Source: an uncultured bacterium
Lineage (GTDB): Bacteria; Latescibacterota; UBA2968; UBA8231
Length of the DNA stretch: 41,411 nt
Direction: 5' to 3'
Assembly (NCBI GenBank): GCA_937942165.1
Contig: CALDFW010000039.1
Span: forward strand, 1 to 41,411
Both the position numbers and the translations under genes were made by a program. The notes under the pieces are model-generated. The model searched no databases. It was not told the origin of the DNA and worked only from the letters and a program-made list of their open reading frames with translations. This document shows positions 33,890-41,411 of the stretch, piece by piece (within the stretch, counting starts at the first letter, position 1; the number at the start of each line of letters is the position of its first letter).

Positions 33890-36361
33890 CTAGCGCAACA
33901 AAAGCATTTTCCTAGTGACGGTGCGCTGTTCCGTTTGCAATCGCACAATGTACACCCCCGTAGCCAGAGGGCGTCCTCTGGCGTCGCGTCCGTCCCAGTG
34001 CAGCGTGTGTTCACCCCCCCGGAATCTGCCCGCGGCCAGTACCGCCACGCGCTGACCAGAAACGTTAAACACGCTGAGGTCGACGCGTTCCCCCTCGACT
34101 AGACTAAAGCGGATCACCGTTTCGCTATTAAACGGATTGGGCCAGTTTTGCCGCAGAGATAGACGGGCGGGTAAGCGGTCCGTTTCTTCGCTAACGGCGG
34201 TTATAATTGCCTCCCGCTCTTCGGCCACGAGACGGACATCATCCAAATAAAACGTGCCCCGTAGATTGCCCAAGAGGCGCAGTGAAGTAATCGGCCCTTC
34301 CAATCGATAGAAGCGCTGGAGAGGAATTTCCACCTGCTGCCACTCTCGACGCGTCATATCAATCTGCGACTCTTCTGCGTCGAGGAGTAGGACCTGAGAA
34401 GGTGCATCTTCGTTGACCATGACGTTAAATGCCGGGCGCGAGCCCACTTCTGAAAACCCTGGATGAAAGGCGAAGCGAAGAGCTCGATATCCAGCGGCCT
34501 CGACGGGAACGCGCGGTAAAAACTCGATGGTAAAGGCACGCGCTTCCACGCCCCGCGCAAGCGATCCCACATAGGTCGTATCCCGCGCGTCAAAAACAGA
34601 TGCATTGGAGAGAAATCCCGGATCCCAATTGCCCCCATAGCCCTCGTCAAAAACGACTTGATCCTCCCGCGGCAAGAGCAGCAAAGGGTGGCGCATCGAA
34701 CCCTGAAGAAACTCTTCTCCGACGGACTGACGGATGTGGACAACCACTTCGCGCAGCCCGTTTTCCTCGGACAGTTTAAGGGAGGTGCGCAGGCGGTACA
34801 GCCCGTCTCCCAGAGGCTCTAAAGGGTGTTCCTCCGCTCCGCCGAAGTCCGTTAAGTCGGCCACAACCTCAGGGGTATCTCCCCCCAACTCCGTGCTAAA
34901 AACTCGTATATCCTGCTCCCATTGAAATACCTGTCCACTCATCAAGGAATCCGGCACATCACCCACCCATTCTCCGCGCACGTGCGGCGGGGGAAAACGC
35001 GCGCTGACCAGTTCAATATCATCGAGAAAAAAGACCCCGCGAAGGTTGCCAAAAAAGCGAATTGACTCCAAGGGATCTTCCAGGGGATGAAACGCCCATA
35101 GCGGGATCTCCACAGTTTGCCACGTGGAAGAGGCTAAATCCAGCCTATCGTCCAACAGGACCGTATCTCCGAGCAGGGGTTCGATCTTACGCGCATCGGT
35201 GTTCAGCTGCACAGAGAAAGAGGGCCTCCAACCGGCTGTTGCCTCGCCGGGATGAAAGGAAAAACGCAGCGCTCTGTATCCCGAAAGCGCCATCGGCTTT
35301 TCGGGCTTAAACTCAATCGTGAAGGCATTGGCATCGACGGCAAGCGCCTTTTTTCCCCCGAAAACGGTGCCTTCCTGCCAAGCCAGCGATGCATTGAGCA
35401 AAAATTCCTGGGTCCAATTTTCACCCAGAGCATCTCCCACTATGGATGTATTTGAGGGAGGTACGAGCACGATCCTACGCGTTATTTGCTCCTCCCATTC
35501 TCCCTGACGCAAAATAAAAGGCACCGCGTAGCTACCGGGTTCAGGTCTAGCCTCAAATTCTACGTCAAATCGATATGCCCCTTCTCCCAGAGGCGACAGG
35601 ACCTGGTCGGAAGGACCACCCAGCTCACTGAGATCGGCCCCCACACCGATGGCCCCCTCGCCCTCAGCACGCACTACAAGATCTCCCTCTAAACGAACCC
35701 TGCCACCCGCAACTGCGGTGTCCGTCCACGCTCCTTGCCAAGTCCCCTCCAGCGGCCCCGTCTCGAAGTAGGGTATGTGCATGCGTATTAACCGCCGATG
35801 GTCACTCGATAGAATAGCATTCTCTACGGACTCTCGTCCGTAGCGCGTATAGCGCCCAATATCTGCATCATCGGTGTTGGTAAACCCGCCGTTAACCTGC
35901 TCCGTCCACTTACTGGCCGGATCCATCGCGTAATAATAGCGCGCATCATAACCAACCAGAACCAACAGGTGGCCCACGGTGGAAAAACCGCCGTGAACGA
36001 TTACGGGTTTTCCCGCATCCAGCGCTTCGTGCAGCTCGCTCAGCGTCCCGTCTTCCGTCGATCGATCGCGCACGCGCAGCCCTCGCAGGGCCGCCTCCTC
36101 ATTAAAGACCGCCTTCAGGCCGCCCGTAGCCTGTGCCACAGAAGTACCCCACTTGGAAGAAATCATATCCGGCGTTATGTCCGCTGCCCCATAGTATTTC
36201 AATACCATTGCAACGCAAGTATTCTGACAAGAACCCGACGGGTTGATCCGGTTGCTGAACTGATGGAAGTAAGGCACGCCTTCGATATAGCCCGCACTGG
36301 CGGACCCGCCGAAGAAAAAAACCACGAGAAACGCGCTCAGACAGCGCTGGATTGGGGACAT
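33890..36361 (-). CDS. Secreted C39-like peptidase with two jelly-roll modules and a C-terminal FlgD-like sorting domain
   Basis: An 823-residue exported protein. A signal peptide (FLVVFFFGGSASA, residues 11-23) is followed by a C39_2-type cysteine peptidase domain: Cys45 in SGSCQNTCVAMVLKYYG aligns with the catalytic Cys of CGPTS-type motifs, His is in TVGHLLVLVGYD and Asp in AMDPAS. Residues about 210-730 hold a duplicated pair: a beta-sandwich linker, then a carbohydrate-binding-like module, each module with FTIEF, YRALRF-FHPG, VEIPL, GNLRG and FLDD/YLDD motifs. The last 90 residues are a FlgD-like domain with NWPNPFNSET and the ending TVTRKMLLLR, as used for type IX-like surface sorting in FCB bacteria. 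AAGGAGG gives a near-perfect ribosome site for the ATG at 36361. Confidence 0.87.
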   Translation of the reverse strand: MSPIQRCLSAFLVVFFFGGSASAGYIEGVPYFHQFSNRINPSGSCQNTCVAMVLKYYGAADITPDMISSKWGTSVAQATGGLKAVFNEEAALRGLRVRDRSTEDGTLSELHEALDAGKPVIVHGGFSTVGHLLVLVGYDARYYYAMDPASKWTEQVNGGFTNTDDADIGRYTRYGRESVENAILSSDHRRLIRMHIPYFETGPLEGTWQGAWTDTAVAGGRVRLEGDLVVRAEGEGAIGVGADLSELGGPSDQVLSPLGEGAYRFDVEFEARPEPGSYAVPFILRQGEWEEQITRRIVLVPPSNTSIVGDALGENWTQEFLLNASLAWQEGTVFGGKKALAVDANAFTIEFKPEKPMALSGYRALRFSFHPGEATAGWRPSFSVQLNTDARKIEPLLGDTVLLDDRLDLASSTWQTVEIPLWAFHPLEDPLESIRFFGNLRGVFFLDDIELVSARFPPPHVRGEWVGDVPDSLMSGQVFQWEQDIRVFSTELGGDTPEVVADLTDFGGAEEHPLEPLGDGLYRLRTSLKLSEENGLREVVVHIRQSVGEEFLQGSMRHPLLLLPREDQVVFDEGYGGNWDPGFLSNASVFDARDTTYVGSLARGVEARAFTIEFLPRVPVEAAGYRALRFAFHPGFSEVGSRPAFNVMVNEDAPSQVLLLDAEESQIDMTRREWQQVEIPLQRFYRLEGPITSLRLLGNLRGTFYLDDVRLVAEEREAIITAVSEETDRLPARLSLRQNWPNPFNSETVIRFSLVEGERVDLSVFNVSGQRVAVLAAGRFRGGEHTLHWDGRDARGRPLATGVYIVRLQTEQRTVTRKMLLLR

Positions 36362-36406
36362 CAATCCCCTCCTTTCCACGATTAGATACAACAACTCCAC
36401 CTCCCC

Positions 36407-37249
36407 CTATAGAGCCAGCTCCCAATCGGAGCGATACTGCTCAATAAAACGCTCAAAGAAGCCGCGCGTTTCCGCGTTTAACCCCATTAAATATCCGTCT
36501 TCTAAAAACCAAGGCTGGTCTGAAAAGTAGTCAAATCGCGGAGCACTCATCTGGGTGTATGTCAGCATGAGCGTGCGCCGCATCCTATCGACGTGATATC
36601 GCCCACGGTGCAAACCGCAGGGGTTGAAGGCGACCGCATCGCCGGGCTGCAGGGCGACCCGCAGCGCGCCCGGCATGCTATTCGAGCGGTTATGGATGCC
36701 TCCATCGGCACGCCGTATAGCGTATTCATCCGGCGTATCCCAGCGCAGATGAGACCCTGGCACCACTTCCACATCGTCTGAGGGCACGAGGGCAATCTGC
36801 AGCTGTATACTCGTGCCTCCCGCACCACCGCGGCCAATCATTTCTTGCTCATCGGCCTCGTCGGGACAGTGAAACTGAGAGTCGCGATGCCAGTTGCCAT
36901 CCAGACTCTCCTCTTGGGGATTCATAAACAGACTCGTGCAGCGAAAGAGCACGGCCTCTCCAAGTATGTACTGACCGATGGATAGGACCTTCCGATCGGC
37001 GATGGCCGAAAGCAGTTCACAGCGAGCCCCTTTCTCGGACGACGCAAAGTATCCGGGGTGATTGAGGTGGCGCATCACCGTCGCATTGACTCCTCCCCCC
37101 GGCTCACCCGTCTCAGGGTTACTCCTTCGCCACTGCTCGAGCGCTGATTCAGCAATGGCCAGCAGGCGCCGGCAGCGATCCGGGTCAAACAGGCCGCGCA
37201 CTACGATGTAACCTTCAGTGCGCCATTGTTTCGCTAGAGCATCATCCAT
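36407..37249 (-). CDS. Phytanoyl-CoA dioxygenase (PhyH) family protein
   Basis: A 280-residue Fe(II)/2-oxoglutarate dioxygenase with His121/Asp123 in NWHRDSQF, a distal His at 214 or 219 in CGLHRGRYH, and RMRRTLML for cosubstrate binding. VEVVPGSHLRWD is a family mark. It is more divergent from the other two PhyH proteins here than they are from each other by eye. AAAGGA sits 8 bases before the ATG at 37249. It begins 13 bases after a GH109-like Gfo/Idh gene on the same strand, so the two probably form an operon. Confidence 0.88.
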   Translation of the reverse strand: MDDALAKQWRTEGYIVVRGLFDPDRCRRLLAIAESALEQWRRSNPETGEPGGGVNATVMRHLNHPGYFASSEKGARCELLSAIADRKVLSIGQYILGEAVLFRCTSLFMNPQEESLDGNWHRDSQFHCPDEADEQEMIGRGGAGGTSIQLQIALVPSDDVEVVPGSHLRWDTPDEYAIRRADGGIHNRSNSMPGALRVALQPGDAVAFNPCGLHRGRYHVDRMRRTLMLTYTQMSAPRFDYFSDQPWFLEDGYLMGLNAETRGFFERFIEQYRSDWELAL

Positions 37250-37262
37250 GTCCGATCCTTTC

Positions 37263-38366
37263 TCACGTCCAGTTTCGCGGGTCGGGCACGGCAACCCACG
37301 TGCCTCCCTGTGCTATAGAGGTCTGACTGGCCAACCCGGGTAAGGTCATATCCATAGCGGCATCGATGCCGATCGGAGCGGGTCGATCTTCGCGAATTGA
37401 GTCAATGAAATCCTGCACTTCCCACCAGTCTCCTCCCCCATGCCCCGCACGGAGGGCCTCCTGAGGCGGATTTTTCCAATAGTCTGGGAGGAATGCCTCG
37501 AGTTCGCTGAGCGCCTCCCACTGATGGGTTCGCGAACGCGAACGCAGCCATATACGCGCTTCGCCCCTAAACCCATCTCCCGATTCGTAGCAACCATCGG
37601 TCCCCTGTAAGGCGTAATGCGTAGCGTTATGGGGACGTTCGGAAAGCATGTCGACCCGTATCTGCACTAAGCCTCCTCCGCTCATGCGACACATCATGGT
37701 CACCGAATCTTCCATTTCGTAGTGATCGCCGCGCGGATCTCGATAGTGATGTCCCGTACCCATGGCACATACGGCCGTTACGCGCTGCCCTCCAAACCAC
37801 TGGAGAACCGGTCCAAGACTGTGCGTCGGATAGGTCGATCCGTTGACCCCAGTTTGCCAGCGCCGGCGCCACGGCGTCTGCTCGTTGAGCCCCTTCAATT
37901 CGTGGATATACGCCCCTTCACCGTAGTATACTTCCCCAAAGAGTCCTTGCTCAACAAGCGCGCGCACGAGCACGTTTTGCTTCATATAAGCGTAGTTTTC
38001 CGCCATCATATACTGGGCAGAAGAGCGGCGTGCTGCGCAGACTAAATCGCGGCACTCTTCTATCGAAACACCGGCCGTCACCTCGCACAGCACGTGAATA
38101 TCTCTCGCGAGGGCAGCCATGGCCTGCGGAGCGTGAAACTGCATGGGCGTGCCGATGACAACCGCGTCTACTACGGCCGCTTCCAAAAGGGCATCCATGC
38201 TCCCAAACACGTGTTCGACGCCCAGTTCAGCCGCAGCGCGCTGGGCTTCTTCTAAGCGCACATCGCACAGCGCCGTTATCTCCGTTGACGGATGGGCCAA
38301 CAGCGACCGAACGTACGAGTTCCCGCGTCCCACCGCGCCAACAATGCCAAAGCGAATACAGTCCAT
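37263..38366 (-). CDS. Gfo/Idh/MocA-family protein, GH109-like subgroup
   Basis: A 367-residue protein with the Rossmann start FGIVGAVGRGNSYV. The EKP motif is replaced by CEVTAGVS, and NGSTYPTHSLGPVLQW resembles the YPTHGLGP signature of GH109 glycosidases, which use NAD+ to cleave N-acetylgalactosaminides. HELKGL and the MAENYAYMKQN helix also fit that branch. A redox or NAD-dependent glycosidase role is therefore possible; this is a family-level inference. The ATG at 38366 is preferred over 38384, which lacks a ribosome site, though the GGGAG before it is far (about 12 bases). It leads the operon with the PhyH gene. Confidence 0.82.
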   Translation of the reverse strand: MDCIRFGIVGAVGRGNSYVRSLLAHPSTEITALCDVRLEEAQRAAAELGVEHVFGSMDALLEAAVVDAVVIGTPMQFHAPQAMAALARDIHVLCEVTAGVSIEECRDLVCAARRSSAQYMMAENYAYMKQNVLVRALVEQGLFGEVYYGEGAYIHELKGLNEQTPWRRRWQTGVNGSTYPTHSLGPVLQWFGGQRVTAVCAMGTGHHYRDPRGDHYEMEDSVTMMCRMSGGGLVQIRVDMLSERPHNATHYALQGTDGCYESGDGFRGEARIWLRSRSRTHQWEALSELEAFLPDYWKNPPQEALRAGHGGGDWWEVQDFIDSIREDRPAPIGIDAAMDMTLPGLASQTSIAQGGTWVAVPDPRNWT

Positions 38367-38479
38367 AACAGCCCGCTCTCCCATCAGGTATAATTTTAAA
38401 ACACCCTTCGACCGTCTCATTGCCTGGACATAACACCCCGTAGAGACGTCGATATGTGAACAATAGTTATTATGTTTTT

Positions 38480-38496
38480 TAACTTATTATAAGTTA
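38480..38496. promoter_or_regulatory. Perfect 17-base palindrome in the divergent intergenic region (possible operator)
   Basis: TAACTTAT-T-ATAAGTTA is a perfect inverted repeat, with an outer ACAATA (38463 region) and TATTGT (38496 region) pair around it. It lies in the 242-base gap between the divergent Gfo/Idh and M20 genes, where a regulator could control both. It is AT-rich, so chance formation is possible. Confidence 0.35.
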
Positions 38497-38521
38497 TTGT
38501 CTGGCCGCTATTTGCGCCCCC

Positions 38522-38550
38522 TTGCTCCCTTCAACACAACTCGATATGTT
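38522..38550 (+). promoter_or_regulatory. Weak putative promoter for the M20 peptidase gene
   Basis: TTGCTC at 38522-38527, a 17-base spacer and TATGTT at 38545-38550; only three and four of six positions match consensus. It is about 60 bases before the ATG at 38609. Confidence 0.25.
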
Positions 38551-38608
38551 TGCCTTATAAAGTGCCCTTACCTGCAACAGATTGCCCGATGAGAGAGAGC
38601 AGACTACA

Positions 38609-39733
38609 ATGAAACTCGACGTCGTAAAACTGACGCGCCAGCTAGTATCCTTCCCCTCAGAAAGCCAAACGAGCAACGTCGAGGTTACCGAGTGTATCGC
38701 CGACGTTCTGAACCAGCTCAACTTTGAAATCGAGCGACTGCCCTACGTTGACAAAAACGGCGTAGACAAGATCTCTATTGTCGGTCGTCTCGGCAAAGGC
38801 AGCGGCGGACTCTCGCTCATGAGCCACGATGACGTAGTGCCTGCCCTACCCGAACAATACAAGCCCAAGCTGACGGGAGGCAAACTGTACGGACGCGGTT
38901 CATGCGATATGAAAGGGCCGCTGGCAGCGACGCTCTGTGCAGCCGCTCGTTTTAAAGATGCCGAACTGAAGAAACCGCTTTTTATCATCGTCACTGCCGA
39001 CGAAGAAGTCCAAGCCGTTGGAGCCCATATGGTGACAAAGGAGTCCAAGCTATTCGCCCAGGCCAGCAGCGGATACGGCATCATATGTGAACCCACGCGT
39101 CTCAATGTGGTCTATGCCCACAAGGGGTCTATGTCATTGGTCATAACCTCTAAGGGAAAGGCCGCCCATACGAGCACGCTCAAAGGCACTAATGCCAACA
39201 TTAAGATGATCCCTTTTCTGCAGGAAATGCGTGAGATTTACGAACTCGTGCTCGAGGATGTAGCCTTTCGCAACGACGAGTTCAAACCGCCCTATTCAGA
39301 GTGGAGCATCGGCATTAACGACCACAACCTTGCCACCAATATTTCTCCGGTACAGTCGGTCTGCACCATCAACTATCGCCCCATGCCGGGCGTCGACGTA
39401 CGGTCGCTGATTGAGCGCACTAAGGAGAGCGCGCGACGGCACGGGGTTAAATGCGAAATCCGACATCTGGGCGAGCCCGTTTATACCGATCCCCAGTCAC
39501 CGCTGGTAAAGACGGCGCTAAAACTAGCGAGAAAACGGCGCGCGCTTACCGTGCCCTACGGTACCGATGGCATGGCGTACGCCAAAAAAATGAAGCAAAT
39601 GGTCGTATTGGGCCCCGGTGATATCGCCCAGGCCCACACCGTAGACGAGTGGGTTGAAGTCAATCAGCTCAAGAAAGGCGTTGCCCTGTACGAGCGCTTT
39701 ATCGACCACGTTTGCGTCCAGGGGAACGACTGA
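38609..39733 (+). CDS. M20-family peptidase/deacylase
   Basis: A 374-residue dinuclear-zinc hydrolase of the ArgE/DapE/ACY1 group with all key residues: His and Asp in MSHDDVV, bridging Asp in GSCDMKGP, the paired glutamates in TADEEVQ, metal Glu/Asp in ICEPT, and the final His in AQAHTVDEW. Unlike the other M20 protein here, it keeps the DEE motif. The substrate is probably a small N-acyl amino acid or dipeptide. GAGAG is about 10 bases before the ATG. A glycosyltransferase-like gene follows 7 bases downstream on the same strand. Confidence 0.9.
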   Translation: MKLDVVKLTRQLVSFPSESQTSNVEVTECIADVLNQLNFEIERLPYVDKNGVDKISIVGRLGKGSGGLSLMSHDDVVPALPEQYKPKLTGGKLYGRGSCDMKGPLAATLCAAARFKDAELKKPLFIIVTADEEVQAVGAHMVTKESKLFAQASSGYGIICEPTRLNVVYAHKGSMSLVITSKGKAAHTSTLKGTNANIKMIPFLQEMREIYELVLEDVAFRNDEFKPPYSEWSIGINDHNLATNISPVQSVCTINYRPMPGVDVRSLIERTKESARRHGVKCEIRHLGEPVYTDPQSPLVKTALKLARKRRALTVPYGTDGMAYAKKMKQMVVLGPGDIAQAHTVDEWVEVNQLKKGVALYERFIDHVCVQGND

Positions 39734-39740
39734 TTTAAGG

Positions 39741-41255
39741 GTGTCCACCCCCGTACTAAACGTAGGTATCATCGTTGACGGAGTAGAGGTGCCAGCATGG
39801 ATTGCCGAACTGCTAAAATCCATCGAGAAAGGCCCCGCCGCGCGTATCGTACATGTTGAATACGCCCAATCTATTTCACGCGCAGAGGGGCAGGTAAACC
39901 GCCTCTATCAACGCATCGACCGATCGCTTTTTCCCGTCGGGGAAGATGCCCTGCAGCAGGTCCCCCTACCTACGCCACTTACCCCTAGCCCCCAGGCGAA
40001 CAAATCCGTTGACGTCGTTCTCCACCTCAGTCGGGTTTCCCCCACGGAGACGGACGCTCCCCTCGGAACGTGGTTTTTCCAGCCCGATCTTCTCCGCGAC
40101 ACCGCCTGTCTAAACGCCACCGCAGAGGACGCTACCGTAGCAACGGCCCGCCTTTTTGCATTCTACAAGGGCGACGCGTTTTGCATCGACCAGACCCACA
40201 CCGCACTCCATACCTACTCCGTTGGCCGGAGCAATCAGCGCCTCTACTGGACCGCACATACCTTCATACCAAGACGCTTAGAAGCACTCCAAGCTCACGG
40301 AGCCGACGCTTTCTACCGACGCCACGGCCACTGCGCTGAACCATCGGCGTATACGCCAGCGAAAAGACCCCCCTTTTCTCCCTTTCAGCTCCTTAAACGC
40401 ACCCTGCGCAGTGGGTTGAACGACTGGTGGCAGTCAACCGAATGGCATGTTTATTTTGGTATCCATAATGGAACTGACCTCCCTCCCTCTTTCGATCATT
40501 TCACGCCCCTTGAAAGCCCCCAAGGAACCTATTGGGCCGACCCTTTTCCCTTTGTCCACCAGGATCGCTTATTTCTCTTTTTTGAAGAGTACGATCAACA
40601 TGAGAAAAAGGCGCATATCGCCGCCCTGCCCTTTGACCAACGCGGCCCTAGCGGCCCTCCAATCCGCGTCTTAGAAACTGCTGGGCACCTGTCATATCCC
40701 TTTGTCTTTAACTACCGTGACGACCTCTACATGCTGCCAGAAAGCAGCGACCAGGCAACGGTGGATCTCTACCGCTGCACGCAATTCCCCGATCGATGGA
40801 CCTACGATCGAACCTTACTCAAGGGAATAAAAGCAGTCGATACAACGCTGTGCTACCACGAGGGACTCTGGTGGCTATTTACCTGTATTGCGGCGCATCC
40901 ACAAAGCCCAGCACGCGACGAACTCTTTCTCTTTTATGCCGATTCTCCGCTGAGTGAAGAGTGGACGCCTCACCCCCTCAATCCCGTAATTTCGGACGTG
41001 CGAAACGCTCGCCCTGCGGGGCGTATCATCCAGCAGGGCGAACGTATCCTGCGCCCCGCCCAGGACTGCTCCAAGCGCTACGGGTACGGACTTCACCTTC
41101 GAGAAATAGAGACTTGGAATACGGCTCATTACAGAGAAAAAACGCATACGAGCCTGCTGCCCACGGGTCCCCGTCTCGGCTTGCATACCTTAAACCGACA
41201 GGATCAATGGGTTTTTGTAGACATTAAGGTGCGCAAAAAAAAGGGAACACCTTAG
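39741..41255 (+). CDS. GINT1-like enzyme with formyltransferase-like N-terminal part
   Basis: A 504-residue protein in two parts. Residues 1-200 (NVGIIVDG, DVVLHLSR, LGTWFFQPD, an SDVxxG-less variant) resemble a formyl-transferase-like fold. Residues 230-500 (YWADPFPFVHQDRLFLFFEEY, SYPFVFNYRDDLYMLPES, WWLFTCI, RPAQDCSKRYG) match the N-terminal five-bladed propeller of the glucosamine inositolphosphorylceramide transferase (GINT1) family, a glycosidase-like fold also found in bacteria. No signal peptide is seen. It may add or modify a sugar on a lipid or surface glycan; this is inferred from family resemblance. The GTG at 39741, 7 bases after the M20 stop, is a provisional start with no convincing ribosome site; the true start may lie a little upstream, overlapping that gene. 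Confidence 0.72.
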   Translation: MSTPVLNVGIIVDGVEVPAWIAELLKSIEKGPAARIVHVEYAQSISRAEGQVNRLYQRIDRSLFPVGEDALQQVPLPTPLTPSPQANKSVDVVLHLSRVSPTETDAPLGTWFFQPDLLRDTACLNATAEDATVATARLFAFYKGDAFCIDQTHTALHTYSVGRSNQRLYWTAHTFIPRRLEALQAHGADAFYRRHGHCAEPSAYTPAKRPPFSPFQLLKRTLRSGLNDWWQSTEWHVYFGIHNGTDLPPSFDHFTPLESPQGTYWADPFPFVHQDRLFLFFEEYDQHEKKAHIAALPFDQRGPSGPPIRVLETAGHLSYPFVFNYRDDLYMLPESSDQATVDLYRCTQFPDRWTYDRTLLKGIKAVDTTLCYHEGLWWLFTCIAAHPQSPARDELFLFYADSPLSEEWTPHPLNPVISDVRNARPAGRIIQQGERILRPAQDCSKRYGYGLHLREIETWNTAHYREKTHTSLLPTGPRLGLHTLNRQDQWVFVDIKVRKKKGTP

Positions 41256-41261
41256 GGGACG

Positions 41262-41411
41262 TTACGCCGAATCTTCCGGCCCGTATCCCCATCGCTCCAA
41301 CACATCGCCGGCCGCATCCAACACATCGGCTCGATCCGCATCCGACAGGCGCGCAAGGCTCGGCCCGTTCATGTTTCTAATGGTCGACTCAACGCCGTGT
41401 ACGTTCCAATC
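41262..41411 (-). CDS. C-terminal 49 residues of a leftward gene, possible sulfotransferase
   Basis: A leftward frame enters from the window's right edge and ends at TAA (41264-41262). The tail reads SLARLSDADRADVLDAAG followed by a segment ending ERWGY, which resembles the C-terminus of sulfotransferases (a helix ending in LLxxLGY). The match is weak and short, so the family is tentative. It is convergent with the GINT1-like gene, with 6 bases between stops. Confidence 0.4.
   Translation of the reverse strand, partial: DWNVHGVESTIRNMNGPSLARLSDADRADVLDAAGDVLERWGYGPEDSA

Noticed and set aside
1-41411. tRNA, rRNA, CRISPR arrays, insertion sequences and prophage genes
   Set aside because: I looked for these in all intergenic regions and among the protein motifs and saw none; no covariance or repeat search could be run.

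Overview
The window looks like a chromosomal contig from an uncultured, Gram-negative-type bacterium of the FCB/Latescibacterota-like part of the tree. This placement is an inference from four things: a large secreted protein ending in a FlgD-like domain with the NWPNPFN motif; several PhyH dioxygenases, Gfo/Idh/MocA oxidoreductases, enolase-superfamily enzymes and amidohydrolases; a YcbB-type L,D-transpeptidase; and moderately GC-rich, very compact coding. I see no rRNA, tRNA, CRISPR array, prophage, insertion sequence or plasmid function.

Layout. 1-1927: start of glgC (cut by the window edge) and an L,D-transpeptidase. 2113-4942: a probable sugar-acid operon of DMT permease, SDR dehydrogenase and L-rhamnonate-dehydratase-like enzyme. 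4986-8400: a ribosomal S1-like gene translationally coupled to trpB and trpA, read leftward. 8471-12823: quinone oxidoreductase, a Rieske protein with a long unknown helical region, and aspartate kinase. 12849-17723: a tandem amidohydrolase, an MFS permease and recG. 17805-22310: a PilZ-like protein, a small membrane protein, mraY and a MurG fused to HEAT-like repeats. 22521-28726: PhyH, an enolase-superfamily enzyme, an exported AGE-family epimerase, a Gfo/Idh remnant, a UMF1-type MFS permease and an M20 peptidase. 28814-38366: two PhyH plus Gfo/Idh pairs flanking a D-2-hydroxyacid dehydrogenase, uracil-DNA glycosylase, a small phosphatase, a GDPD phosphodiesterase and the big C39/FlgD surface protein. 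38609-41411: M20 peptidase, a GINT1-like glycosyltransferase and the tail of a possible sulfotransferase.

How it works together. Housekeeping genes (cell wall, tryptophan, aspartate family, DNA repair) are interleaved with many short catabolic units for sugar acids, glycans and small organic compounds, which suggests a scavenging heterotroph. Gene ends are packed tightly: several start/stop overlaps (GTGA, ATGA, TGATG), and seven convergent pairs with very small gaps or overlaps and no obvious intrinsic terminator.

The items most worth follow-up are the MurG-HEAT fusion coupled to mraY, the Rieske fusion, the C39/jelly-roll/FlgD protein, the half-dead tandem amidohydrolase, the Asp-to-Asn change in a metal ligand of the rhamnonate-dehydratase-like enzyme, and the GINT1-like surface-glycan enzyme. 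All functional calls come from reading motifs by eye; no database search was run.
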